A stretch of 64,000 nucleotides of DNA from Rhodovibrionaceae bacterium (lineage in GTDB: Bacteria; Pseudomonadota; Alphaproteobacteria; Kiloniellales; DSM-21159): positions 1 through 64,000 of the forward strand of contig JANQMX010000084.1 in assembly GCA_028279885.1 (NCBI GenBank), given 5' to 3'. This document shows positions 47,621 through 55,996 of the stretch, in pieces. A program made the position numbers and the translations under genes. The first letter of the stretch is position 1; the number at the start of each line of letters is the position of its first letter. A model generated the notes under the pieces. The model was not told the origin of the DNA. It saw only the letters and a program-made list of their open reading frames with translations, and made no database searches.

Positions 47621-48412
47621 TCACTGGCGGAAATAGACGATCATCTTGAGATGACGGTGCTCGTCCACCGTCAGCATCTGATGGCTGAAGCTGTGGTGTG
47701 TGCCGTCGTCAGCGCGCACCACACTGACGCCCCAGCCATAGCGTTCCATGCCCGGCTGCTCCATCCAGCGCCGAAAATCGGGCGACACTTTCTTCGAGTC
47801 TTCGATCAGCCAAAGCATGGCGGGGTCGTCCGGCGCGGCGGCCAGATCGCAGCGGAACTGCGCCAGCATTTGGGGGGCGTCCTCGCGCCACGCCGGTAAG
47901 CGGCGGCGCAAGTCCGGATCGGCAAAGACCATGCGGATCATGTTGCGGTCTACCTGCGCCCGACCGGAGAAGTCGAACAGTTCATCGGCCGCCGCATTCC
48001 AGGCGATGACATCCCACCGTAGGTTCAAGACATAGGCGGGTCGCGCCGTCAGATCATCGAGCAACTGCTGGATGAGAGGGCCGACCGAAGGCCATTGACG
48101 CGCTTCCGGAGGGGGCGGTCGCCGGTGGGCCAGCAGGAAGAGATGACTGCACTCGGCGTCATCGAGCTTCAGAGCCTTGGAGACTTTGAGGAGAAAGCTC
48201 TCCGAGACCTGGATATCGCGGCCCTGCTCAAACCATGTGTACCAGGTGAGCCCGACGCCGGCGAGCGCGGCCACTTCCTCGCGCCGGAGGCCCGGCGTGC
48301 GGCGCCCGCCAGTGGTGGGCAGCCCGACATCGGCGGGGGCGAGCTTCTTCCGATGGTGCGTGACGAAGTCGGCAAGATCGCTTCGTGCGCGCGCGAGGCT
48401 GCGACCAGACAA
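47621..48412 (-). CDS. HTH regulator with MmyB-like ligand domain
   Basis: 263 residues. N-terminal XRE helix-turn-helix (RRTPGLRREEVAALAGVGLTWYTWFEQGRDIQVSESFL), then an MmyB-like PAS-type ligand domain (PAYVLNLRWDVIAWNAAADELF, and toward the end ERYGWGVSVVRADDGTHHSFSHQML). Such regulators bind fatty-acid-like ligands in the related Streptomyces protein. It is divergent from the DHA2 efflux gene, a usual regulator-target arrangement. Confidence 0.88.
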   Translation of the reverse strand: MSGRSLARARSDLADFVTHHRKKLAPADVGLPTTGGRRTPGLRREEVAALAGVGLTWYTWFEQGRDIQVSESFLLKVSKALKLDDAECSHLFLLAHRRPPPPEARQWPSVGPLIQQLLDDLTARPAYVLNLRWDVIAWNAAADELFDFSGRAQVDRNMIRMVFADPDLRRRLPAWREDAPQMLAQFRCDLAAAPDDPAMLWLIEDSKKVSPDFRRWMEQPGMERYGWGVSVVRADDGTHHSFSHQMLTVDEHRHLKMIVYFRQ

Positions 48413-48426
48413 GACTATCGCTCCTG

Positions 48427-48458
48427 GTAACAGGATAATTTCTTACATTGTAACAGGA
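48427..48458. promoter_or_regulatory. Direct repeats in the regulator/efflux divergent region
   Basis: GTAACAGGA occurs at 48427-48435 and again at 48450-48458; between them TTACATTGTAA (48443-48453) is a palindrome. The cluster lies in the 86-bp gap between the MmyB-like regulator and the efflux gene and is the best candidate operator for that regulator. Confidence 0.4.
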
Positions 48459-48498
48459 ATAGTCTGCTCGGATTGTGCGCCTCCGACAAGGAGGCGAC

Positions 48499-50079
48499 AT
48501 GACGGTTCAGTGCGATACAGCGACTTCGAACCCAGAAGGGACGTTCCAGACCAAAGCGCCATCGCCAGCCAAGGCAGGCGCGCGCGAATGGCTCGGGCTG
48601 GCGCTGCTGGCCTTGCCGACCGTTTTGCTTGGCCTCGACCTGACGCTGCTTCATCTGGCCTTGCCGGCACTCGCCGCCGATCTGCGCCCGACGAGCACCG
48701 AGGCGCTGTGGATCATGGACGCCTATGGTTTCATGATCGCGGGGTTTCTGATCACCATGGGCACGCTGGGGGATCGGATCGGGCGGCGTAAGCTCCTGAT
48801 GATCGGTGCCGCTGCGTTCGCGGTCGCCTCCGTCTGTGCCGCCTTTTCGACCAGCCCTGCCATGTTGATTGCGGCGCGGGCCGCGCTCGGTGTTGCAGGC
48901 GCAACGCTGATGCCCTCGACCCTTGCGCTGATCAGCAATCTCTTTGCCGATCCGGGTCAGCGCGCGCTCGGCTTCGGCGTGTGGGCGACCATGTTTGCGC
49001 TGGGCATGGCGATGGGACCGGTCGTGGGCGGGGCGCTGCTCGAGCATTTCTGGTGGGGCGCCGCCTTCCTTCTCGCAGTCCCTATCGTCGGTCTTTTGCT
49101 TGTGCTCGCTCCCGTTGTCCTTCCCGAGTACCGCGCACCGGACAGCGGGCGTATCGACCTCTTAAGCGTGGCGCTCTCGCTCGCCGCCATGCTGCCGGTG
49201 ATCTATGGCATCAAGCAGATCGCCAAGTACGGCTTCGTTCCCGCTGCCATCGCTGCCATCCTGATAGGGGTCTGCTTCGCCGTGCTCTTCGTTCGGCGCC
49301 AGAGACGGCTTTCCGATCCGCTGCTCGACATGAGCCTGTTCGGCAACAGAGCCTTTTCCGCCGCTTTGATCGTGCTGCTCTTCGGGCTGATTGCGGTCGG
49401 CGGAACCATGTTGCTGGTCACGCAATATCTGCAACTGGTGGCCGGCTTTTCGCCTTTGGTCGCCGGCCTTTGGATGGGACCGCCTGCGCTGGCCATGGTC
49501 GCAGCCGGTGTCGGGGCGCCACTTATCGCGCGGCGCATCCGCCCCGGCTTCGTGGTGGCGGGGGCGTTGGCCTTGTCGGTCGTCGGCTATCTGATGCTCA
49601 CCCAACTGGGCAACGACAAAGCAGCCGTCGCCTTGGTCGTCGCCGGTTTTTCGCTTGCCTATCTCGGCCTTGGCACCATCGCCGCGCTCGGCACCGGTCT
49701 GGTGGTCGGAGCTGCGCCGCCAGAGAAGGCCGGGTCGGCCTCTGCGATGTCGGAGACGGTTCAGGATCTCGGGGTCTCGCTCGGCATCGCCATTCTGGGC
49801 AGTCTCGCCACGGCTATCTATCGTCGCCAGATGTTCGATCGTGTGCCCGATAACCTGGCCGATGACACGCGTGAAGCGGTCAGCGACAGCCTATGGGCGG
49901 CGTCTGCCGTATCATCCGACTTGCCAACTGGGCTGATCGAGCAAGCACAGATCGCTTTCATAGCGGGCTTCAACAGCGCGGCCGTCTTTAGCGCAGTTAG
50001 CGTCACTGTGCTCGTCGTCCTTGCGGCCGTAGCGCTGCGGCATGTCGGCACGATCGGACAGTCCGACGAAAGGTCATGA
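48499..50079 (+). CDS. MFS drug efflux transporter, DHA2 family (QacA/SmvA-like)
   Basis: 526 residues, 14 predicted transmembrane helices. Motif A (GDRIGRRKLLMIG) and motif C-like region (ARAALGVAGATLMPSTLALISN; FALGMAMGPVVGGALLEHFWWG) are intact, and the pattern LDLTLLHLALPALAADLRPTSTEALWIMDAYGF is SmvA/QacA-like. The ATG at 48499 follows a strong GGAGG. Proton-driven export of cationic or lipophilic compounds is likely. The MmyB-like regulator is divergent. Confidence 0.92.
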   Translation: MTVQCDTATSNPEGTFQTKAPSPAKAGAREWLGLALLALPTVLLGLDLTLLHLALPALAADLRPTSTEALWIMDAYGFMIAGFLITMGTLGDRIGRRKLLMIGAAAFAVASVCAAFSTSPAMLIAARAALGVAGATLMPSTLALISNLFADPGQRALGFGVWATMFALGMAMGPVVGGALLEHFWWGAAFLLAVPIVGLLLVLAPVVLPEYRAPDSGRIDLLSVALSLAAMLPVIYGIKQIAKYGFVPAAIAAILIGVCFAVLFVRRQRRLSDPLLDMSLFGNRAFSAALIVLLFGLIAVGGTMLLVTQYLQLVAGFSPLVAGLWMGPPALAMVAAGVGAPLIARRIRPGFVVAGALALSVVGYLMLTQLGNDKAAVALVVAGFSLAYLGLGTIAALGTGLVVGAAPPEKAGSASAMSETVQDLGVSLGIAILGSLATAIYRRQMFDRVPDNLADDTREAVSDSLWAASAVSSDLPTGLIEQAQIAFIAGFNSAAVFSAVSVTVLVVLAAVALRHVGTIGQSDERS

Positions 50080-50113
50080 GCCGGCGTCTCTGCAAGGCAT
50101 GCGAGCGGTTCAA

Positions 50114-50141
50114 TTGACTCGGTCAAAGAGGCTGTTATCAT
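50114..50141 (+). promoter_or_regulatory. Candidate promoter upstream of the AraC-family gene
   Basis: TTGACT (50114-50119), 16-bp spacer, TATCAT (50136-50141), in an AT-rich 187-bp gap. A second possibility overlaps it (TTATCA at 50135, 17 bp, ATTATT at 50158). A small repeat ATCAT-aaaa-ATGAT follows at about 50196. Confidence 0.4.
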
Positions 50142-50266
50142 TTTATTACGCGGATAGATTATTCGTAGCAACTAAGCTTCATCGAGCTGTAAATCATAAA
50201 AATGATAAGTCGCGATTGGATCTGCCTTCCATAGCGACCCAGAGGAGGAAAGCGGCAAGGTCCGCC

Positions 50267-51169
50267 ATGACAGGGACGACGCAGAACGACGCGCGACTGA
50301 TCGAACCGGACGAGTTGCCGATCTGGGTGCCTGGCAAGGTTCTGTGCGAGAGTAAGGGGCTGGGTTGGAAGGACGTGGCTCAGCGCACCTATCGCTACCA
50401 CGGCCAGGACGTTGAAATCCCGCCCATGAACACCTTCATGATCGTGCAGTACCGCAAGGGCGATACGCCGATGGACAGGCAGTTCGATGGCCGCTGGACG
50501 CGGACGCAATGTGGGCCGGGGCACTTCTCGCTGCTATCGCATTCCATGCAGTCGCATTGGAACTGGACGGAAGGGCTGGTCGTCTCGCACCTCTACCTGA
50601 CCGATGCGCTGATGACCCGGGTGGCGCGCGACATTCGAGGCAAGGATGTCGCGCGGGTCAGCCTGCACGATGTCCTGCAAGGCAGCGATCCGGTGATCAG
50701 TCACATCGCCGACCAACTGACCATGGAGGCGGCCGGCGGAGGCCCGGCGGGCGAGCTTTATGCCGAGGCGTTGTCGGTGCAATTGGCCGTTCACCTTCTG
50801 CGCAACTATGCGTCTATCGAAGGTCGGAAAGGGAGCGGCCCGGCAGGACTGTCGCAGCGTCAACTCGCCTTGCTGGAAGAGTACATCGATGCGCGCCTGC
50901 ACGAGCCGCTGTCGCTCGATCAGCTGGCAGGCGTGCTGCACCTGGGCGTCTGGACATTCAATCGGCGACTGCGCGAAAGCGTCGGGCTGCCCGGGTATGC
51001 CTTCGTTCAACGCAAACGGATGGAACGGGCCTGCGCAATGCTGCGAGAGCCCGGCCGCGCGCTGAAAGATATTGCTGCCGCCTGCGGCTTTACCGATCAG
51101 GCGCATATGACCCGCAGCTTCCGCAAAGCGATGGGTGTCACCCCCGGACAGTACCGCAGCGCGCTCTGA
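50267..51169 (+). CDS. AraC family transcriptional regulator
   Basis: 300 residues. The C-terminal ~100 residues hold two helix-turn-helices (LSLDQLAGVLHLGVWTFNRRLRESVGLPGYAFVQRKRMERACAML; LKDIAAACGFTDQAHMTRSFRKAMGVTPGQYR). The N-terminal region has no obvious cupin. The ATG at 50267 has AAGG six nt before it; upstream in-frame sequence covers the promoter region. It lies directly before the monooxygenase and esterase genes and is their likely activator. A short GC hairpin (51176-51190) follows it. Confidence 0.9.
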   Translation: MTGTTQNDARLIEPDELPIWVPGKVLCESKGLGWKDVAQRTYRYHGQDVEIPPMNTFMIVQYRKGDTPMDRQFDGRWTRTQCGPGHFSLLSHSMQSHWNWTEGLVVSHLYLTDALMTRVARDIRGKDVARVSLHDVLQGSDPVISHIADQLTMEAAGGGPAGELYAEALSVQLAVHLLRNYASIEGRKGSGPAGLSQRQLALLEEYIDARLHEPLSLDQLAGVLHLGVWTFNRRLRESVGLPGYAFVQRKRMERACAMLREPGRALKDIAAACGFTDQAHMTRSFRKAMGVTPGQYRSAL

Positions 51170-51342
51170 CCTGCGCCGGGCTTTGCCCGGATCGTTCAAA
51201 ACTTCCCAAGCGATCTTACAAGACCGGCGCATCCGCTGGCTGCCACGGTGTCCGCAGTATTGCCGGAGCAGGGGCGTGCGCCCCAACCGGACACATAAAG
51301 AGCCGTCGTGAAAGACGGACCGCAGACACAGTGGAGGATAAC

Positions 51343-53016
51343 ATGCCAGACGTACAAACGACCGCCGATGCGGCGGCACGGAATCCTATACCCAAACAAC
51401 TGGATGCCCTGGTGATCGGGGCAGGCGTCGCCGGACTCTATCAGCTTCACCAGCTGCGCGAGATGGGCTTGCGGGCCCATGCCTGCGATACGGCAAGCGA
51501 TGTCGGAGGCACCTGGTATTGGAACCGCTATCCTGGCGCCAAGTTCGATAGCGAAGCCTACATCTACCAGTACCTTTTCGACGAAAAGCTCTACAAAGAC
51601 TGGACCTGGAGCGAGCGCTTCCCCAGCCAGCCGGAGATCGAACGCTGGCTGCACTACATTGCGGACACGTTGGATCTGCGTGGCGACATGTCTTTCTCGA
51701 CCACTGTCACCAAGGCGGACTACGACGAAACCACCGGACGTTGGCGGGTTGAAACCGACCAAGGCGATGTCGTCGATACCCAGTTCCTGATCGGTTGCAC
51801 CGGTATGCTCTCGGCGCCGCTGGAAGATCGCTTCCCGGGCCAATCGACCTTCAAGGGGCAAATCGCCCATACGGGCCGCTACCCCAAGGGCGGACTGGAT
51901 ATCGAGGGCAAGCGGGTCGGCGTGATCGGCATCGGCGCCACCGGCATTCAGGTCATTCAGACCATCGCATCGCAGGTGGAGCAGCTGACCGTCTTTGCCC
52001 GCACGCCGCAATTCGTGCTGCCGATGAAAAACCCGAAGTACGGGCCCGACGAGGCAAGCTGGTATAAGGGACGCTTCGATGAATTGAAGACGAACCTGCC
52101 GCGCACCTTCACCGGCTTCGAGTACGATTTCGAGAACACCTGGGCAGAGCTGACGCCCGAGCAGCGCCTCGCGGTTCTGGAGGACATCCATGCCGACGGC
52201 TCGCTGAAGCTGTGGCTTGCGTCCTTCGCCGAGATGTTCTTCGACGAGGAGGTCAGCGCCGAGATCTCGGAATTCGTGCGCCAGAAGATGATCGCGCGCC
52301 TCAAGGACCCGAAGCTGATCGACATTCTGGTGCCCAAGCCCGGCGAGTACGGCTTTGGCACTCACCGCGTGCCGCTGGAGACGGACTATCTGGAAGCCTA
52401 TCTTCGCGACAATGTCGAAGCGGTGAGCGTCCGCGACAATCCGATTGCCGAAATCGTGCCCGAAGGCGTGAAGCTGGCCGACGGAACGGTCTATGATCTC
52501 GACGTCATCATCATGGCGGTGGGTTTCGATGCGGGCTCAGGCGCGCTGGCCCGGATCGACATCACGGGTCGCGATGGCCTGAACCTTGCCGAAGAGTGGC
52601 GCAAGGACATCCGCACCACGCTGGGACTGCAGAAATACGGCTTTCCCAATCTGTTCATGACGGGCGCGCCCCTGGCGCCTTCGGCCGCGCTTTGCAACAT
52701 GACCACCTGCCTGCAACAGCAGACCGAGTGGATCGCACGTTGCATCGGCGATCTGCGCGAGAGCGGCCATGACGTGATCGAGCCCACCGAGACGGGCGAG
52801 GAGGCTTGGGTCAGTCACCACGACGAGACGGCGAACGCCACGCTGATCGCCAAGACCAATTCCTGGTACACCGGCTCGAATGTCGAGGGCAAGCCGCGGC
52901 GGGTGCTCTCATATACCGGCGGAGTCGGCACCTATCGCGGTAAATGCGATGAGGAGGCCAAGGGCGGCTACCCGCTCTTTGCCATGAGCAAGATCGCCGT
53001 GCCGCAAGAGGCCTGA
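51343..53016 (+). CDS. Flavin-containing Baeyer-Villiger-type monooxygenase
   Basis: 557 residues, close in size to cyclohexanone/cyclododecanone monooxygenases. FAD Rossmann motif VIGAGVAG (24-31), then GGTWYWNRYPGAKFDSEAYIYQ, and the NADPH motif GVIGIGATGIQ (193-203). The type I BVMO fingerprint FxGxxxHxxxW(P/D) appears as F170-KGQIA-H176-TGR-Y180-P: all positions hold except W, which is Y. ATG at 51343 with GGAGG upstream; in-frame sequence before it overlaps the AraC gene and is not coding. Expected reaction: NADPH/O2-dependent conversion of a ketone to an ester, the substrate of the esterase next door. Confidence 0.9.
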   Translation: MPDVQTTADAAARNPIPKQLDALVIGAGVAGLYQLHQLREMGLRAHACDTASDVGGTWYWNRYPGAKFDSEAYIYQYLFDEKLYKDWTWSERFPSQPEIERWLHYIADTLDLRGDMSFSTTVTKADYDETTGRWRVETDQGDVVDTQFLIGCTGMLSAPLEDRFPGQSTFKGQIAHTGRYPKGGLDIEGKRVGVIGIGATGIQVIQTIASQVEQLTVFARTPQFVLPMKNPKYGPDEASWYKGRFDELKTNLPRTFTGFEYDFENTWAELTPEQRLAVLEDIHADGSLKLWLASFAEMFFDEEVSAEISEFVRQKMIARLKDPKLIDILVPKPGEYGFGTHRVPLETDYLEAYLRDNVEAVSVRDNPIAEIVPEGVKLADGTVYDLDVIIMAVGFDAGSGALARIDITGRDGLNLAEEWRKDIRTTLGLQKYGFPNLFMTGAPLAPSAALCNMTTCLQQQTEWIARCIGDLRESGHDVIEPTETGEEAWVSHHDETANATLIAKTNSWYTGSNVEGKPRRVLSYTGGVGTYRGKCDEEAKGGYPLFAMSKIAVPQEA

Positions 53017-53034
53017 GCGCTCTCAAACCCCGCT

Positions 53035-53064
53035 GACCTGTCCCGGCATGACCTGGGACAGGTC
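53035..53064 (+). promoter_or_regulatory. Stem-loop between the monooxygenase and esterase genes
   Basis: Perfect 10-bp arms GACCTGTCCC and GGGACAGGTC around a 10-nt loop, in the 78-bp gap between the two operon genes. Likely an RNA processing or partial attenuation element rather than a full terminator, since no T-run follows. The GGGAGG ribosome binding site lies further on. Confidence 0.5.
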
Positions 53065-53094
53065 TCCCTGCGGCTCGATAACAGGGAGGACACG

Positions 53095-54282
53095 ATGAGC
53101 CATCACTTCAATGCAGACGCTATCCTGGACAATGTCGTCACATCCAGCCCGCGCGTGCCGGGCGTCGTCGCGATGGTCACCGACAGAGAGAAGAACATCT
53201 ATGAAGGCGCGGCCGGTCTGCGCCGGATGGATGGCGATGTGGCGATGACCACCGACGATGCCTTCGCCATCTTCTCGACCACCAAGGCGATCACCGGCAC
53301 AGCCGTCTTGCAGCTGGTCGAAGAGGGCCAGCTCGATCTCGATGCACCGGCCAAGACCTATGCGCCCGATATCGGCAAGCTGCAGGTGATCGAGGGGTTT
53401 GAAGCGAACGGCGACCCGAAGCTCCGCGCGCCCAAGCGCGAGATCACGACGCGGATGCTGATGCTCCACACCGCTGGGCTCGGCTACGACTTTTTCAGCG
53501 AAACCTATAACCGTCTCGCCCAGGAAAAGGGTCAACCCAGCGTCATCACGGCGTCGAAGGCGGCGCTGATGACACCCTTGCTGTTCGACCCCGACGAAAG
53601 CTGGGAATACGGCAGCAATATCGACTGGTGCGGGCAGGTTGTGGAAGGAATCGCCAACCGGCGCCTGGGCGAGGTGTTCCAGTCGCGTATCTTCGAGCCT
53701 CTGGGCATGACGAACACGACGTTCGAACTGAACGACGCGCTTCGCCAGAACCTGGCAGGCATGCATGCGCGCGGCGAGGATGGCGGGCTCACGCCGATGG
53801 ACTTCGAGCTCCCGGACAAACCCGAGGTCCATATGGGCGGCCACGGTCTCTATGGCACGGTCGGCGACTACATGCGGTTCATCCGCATGTGGCTGAATGA
53901 CGGGGCCGGAGAGAATGGCCCTGTGCTCAAGCCAGAGACCGTTGAGATGGCGGCACGGAACCAGTTGGGAGAGCGCAAGATCACGCCGTTCAAGAGTGCG
54001 ATCCCGTCGCTTTCGAATGATGCGGAGTTCTTCCCCGACCAGTCGAAATCCTGGTCTTTCACGTTCATGGTCAACGACGAGCAGGCGCCGACGGGCAGAC
54101 CTGCGGGTGCCATCGGCTGGGCGGGTCTCGCCAACCTGTTTTATTGGATTGATCGACAGAACGGGTTCGGCGGCTTCTGGGCAACGCAGATCCTGCCCTT
54201 TGGCGACGCCGTCTCCTTCACGGGATACCTGGACATGGAAACTGCATTCTACGCTTCGCTGCGCAGCGTGAAGGCCGCTTGA
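53095..54282 (+). CDS. Serine hydrolase, beta-lactamase class C / family VIII esterase
   Basis: 395 residues. Nucleophile motif S61-T-T-K64 ([11 protein letters not shown]), tyrosine motif Y172-G-S-N ([10 protein letters not shown]), and a late [10 protein letters not shown] block. No signal peptide, so cytosolic. GGGAGG lies just before the ATG. Paired with a Baeyer-Villiger monooxygenase, the simplest reading is that it hydrolyses the ester made there, completing ketone breakdown. It is the last chromosomal gene before the island. Confidence 0.87.
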   Translation: MSHHFNADAILDNVVTSSPRVPGVVAMVTDREKNIYEGAAGLRRMDGDVAMTTDDAFAIFSTTKAITGTAVLQLVEEGQLDLDAPAKTYAPDIGKLQVIEGFEANGDPKLRAPKREITTRMLMLHTAGLGYDFFSETYNRLAQEKGQPSVITASKAALMTPLLFDPDESWEYGSNIDWCGQVVEGIANRRLGEVFQSRIFEPLGMTNTTFELNDALRQNLAGMHARGEDGGLTPMDFELPDKPEVHMGGHGLYGTVGDYMRFIRMWLNDGAGENGPVLKPETVEMAARNQLGERKITPFKSAIPSLSNDAEFFPDQSKSWSFTFMVNDEQAPTGRPAGAIGWAGLANLFYWIDRQNGFGGFWATQILPFGDAVSFTGYLDMETAFYASLRSVKAA

Positions 54283-54396
54283 GCGAGGCGGATGGCTTGC
54301 CGAGCCGAAGCAGCGAGGTGTTCGCCTCCGCTTCTTCGAAGCTACGGCGCGACAGCCTTCTCGCTCATCTCGCTTCGCTCGATAAGCTGCGAAGGC

Positions 54397-54442
54397 TGGC
54401 GGACCCGACAGGATTCGAACCTGTGACCTCTGCCTTCGGAGG
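54397..54442 (-). tRNA. 3' fragment of tRNA-Arg(CCG): island attachment site
   Basis: Read on the minus strand, the bases run CTCCGAA (anticodon loop with CCG anticodon), GGCAG stem, variable AGGTC, T-arm ACAGG-TTCGAAT-CCTGT, acceptor CGGGTCC, discriminator G and encoded CCA. The 5' half (acceptor 5' strand, D-arm, anticodon 5' stem) is missing: past 54443 the sequence no longer pairs. This is the typical duplicated 3' tRNA end left at one border of an element integrated in a tRNA gene. It lies between the chromosomal esterase and the integrase. An inverted repeat (54354-54397) just downstream may be the old tRNA terminator. Confidence 0.75.
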
Positions 54443-54454
54443 ATTTAATAGCAC

Positions 54455-54591
54455 CTATCCGAAACATACGATAGAGCACGTCTTTGTGCGATAAAGCGCT
54501 GAAAGATATTGCCTTTCTGGATCGCTCCACCGAAGTCTCTATCCGAACGCAGGTCGCGATTTCCGCCCTACTGCTTACGCAGTGCTTACGC
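54455..54591 (+). repeat. Short direct repeats between att site and integrase
   Basis: Two pairs of exact 9-bp direct repeats: CTATCCGAA at 54455-54463 and 54539-54547; TGCTTACGC at 54572-54580 and 54583-54591 (11-bp period). They lie in the 177-bp stretch from the tRNA fragment to the integrase start, where arm-type integrase or excisionase sites and the integrase promoter are expected. The gene-free stretch 54283-54619 holds nothing else apart from the tRNA fragment and its hairpin. Confidence 0.4.
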
Positions 54592-54619
54592 GGGACCGGC
54601 CGGAAAGGTGCGACTTCCC

Positions 54620-55930
54620 ATGCCGAAACTCACCAAGCGCGTCGTGGACGCGGCCGAAGTCCGAAAAAAGGACTACGTCATCTGGGATGACGAACTGCCC
54701 GGCTTTGGGCTGCGCGTCTTCAAGTCAGGAAAGCGCAGCTATGTTCTCCAGTATCGGGCTGCCGGTCGATCGCGCCGCTATAGTATCGGTCTTCATGGCA
54801 TCTGGACGCCGGACACAGCGCGGAAGGAAGCAAGAGTCCAACTCGGCAAGATCGCACAAGGCGAGAACCCAACCGAAGCCAGGCAGGCTGACCGCAACGC
54901 GATGACGGTCAGTGAACTTGCCGAACGCTATATCGAGGCGATGGACGCTGGCCTCATCATGGGCAAAGGCGGTCGCCCCAAGCGACCATCGACGATCTAC
55001 GTGAACAAGGGCCAACTGCGTGGTCATATCATACCTCTCATAGGACAGCGCCGCGTTCAGGACCTGACCAAGGCCGATGTGACGAAAATGATGAACGACG
55101 TCATCGCCGGGAAGACGAAGGCGGTGAAGAAAACGAAGAAGCGGGGCAAATCCATCTTGCGCGGCGGCCGAGGCACGGCCAGCAAATGTGTAGGTCTCAC
55201 CGGCTCAATGCTCACCTTTGCCATCAGCATGGGGATCATCGAGCACAATGTCGCTCACGGGATAAGAAAGCCCAAGGACCAAGTGCGAGATCGCAGGCTG
55301 AGCGAGGACGAGTTTCGCGAACTTGGACGCATGCTGAAGGAAGCGGAGAACGACCCAGACCTGGCATGGACTGTCGGGATCACCCGCCTATTGGCTCTAA
55401 CAGGCTGCCGTCGCGGCGAAGTCATTTCGCTGAAATGGAGCGAAGTCGACTTCGAGAATAGCTGCCTGCGCTTGGAAGACTCAAAAGAAGGCGCCTCGGT
55501 CCGACTGATTGGGCTACCGGCCATCGAATTGCTGGAAACGCTCCGCGCGACAGCGACGAGCGATTTCGTCTTTCCTGGCAAGCGTGGGGCGGACACCTAT
55601 GGCGGCCTGCCCAGGCAATGGCGGAAGATGTTCGGTGACTCCGAGCTTTCGGATTTCACCGCACACGTTCTGAGACACAGCTTCGCCAGCATCGCAAACG
55701 ATCTCGGGTTCACCGAGAGCACGATCGCCACGCTGCTCGGCCATGCGACCCACTCGATCACGAGCAAGTATATCCACTCCCTCGATAGTGTACTCGTCAT
55801 GGCTGCCGACACCGTGGCTGGATACATCCAAGGACTGCTCGACGGCGCCCAGTTCGAACGCACTGCATATGCGCTGGATAGAAATTCTCGCAGGGAAGCG
55901 ATTGATGAAATGATCAACCGATCAGCCTAA
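54620..55930 (+). CDS. Tyrosine recombinase / island integrase
   Basis: 436 residues. N-terminal DUF4102-type arm-binding domain (LTKRVVDAAEVRKKDYVIWDDELPGFGLRVFKSGKRSYVLQY), core-binding domain, then the catalytic domain with R264 (TGCRRGEVISL), H349-x-x-R352 (HVLRHSF), H375 (LLGHATHS) and the nucleophile Y384 (KYIH). The ATG at 54620 (MPKLTKRVV) has GGAAAGG about 11 nt before it and matches the usual P4-type integrase start; the frame upstream is not conserved. It sits beside a tRNA fragment, so it most likely drove integration of this island. Confidence 0.93.
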   Translation: MPKLTKRVVDAAEVRKKDYVIWDDELPGFGLRVFKSGKRSYVLQYRAAGRSRRYSIGLHGIWTPDTARKEARVQLGKIAQGENPTEARQADRNAMTVSELAERYIEAMDAGLIMGKGGRPKRPSTIYVNKGQLRGHIIPLIGQRRVQDLTKADVTKMMNDVIAGKTKAVKKTKKRGKSILRGGRGTASKCVGLTGSMLTFAISMGIIEHNVAHGIRKPKDQVRDRRLSEDEFRELGRMLKEAENDPDLAWTVGITRLLALTGCRRGEVISLKWSEVDFENSCLRLEDSKEGASVRLIGLPAIELLETLRATATSDFVFPGKRGADTYGGLPRQWRKMFGDSELSDFTAHVLRHSFASIANDLGFTESTIATLLGHATHSITSKYIHSLDSVLVMAADTVAGYIQGLLDGAQFERTAYALDRNSRREAIDEMINRSA

Positions 55931-55996
55931 AAATCGAACCAGAAATCGCACACCTTTTCCAATCCAGCGTGTCTCAACGTCGCTCGTTGGAGCCGT

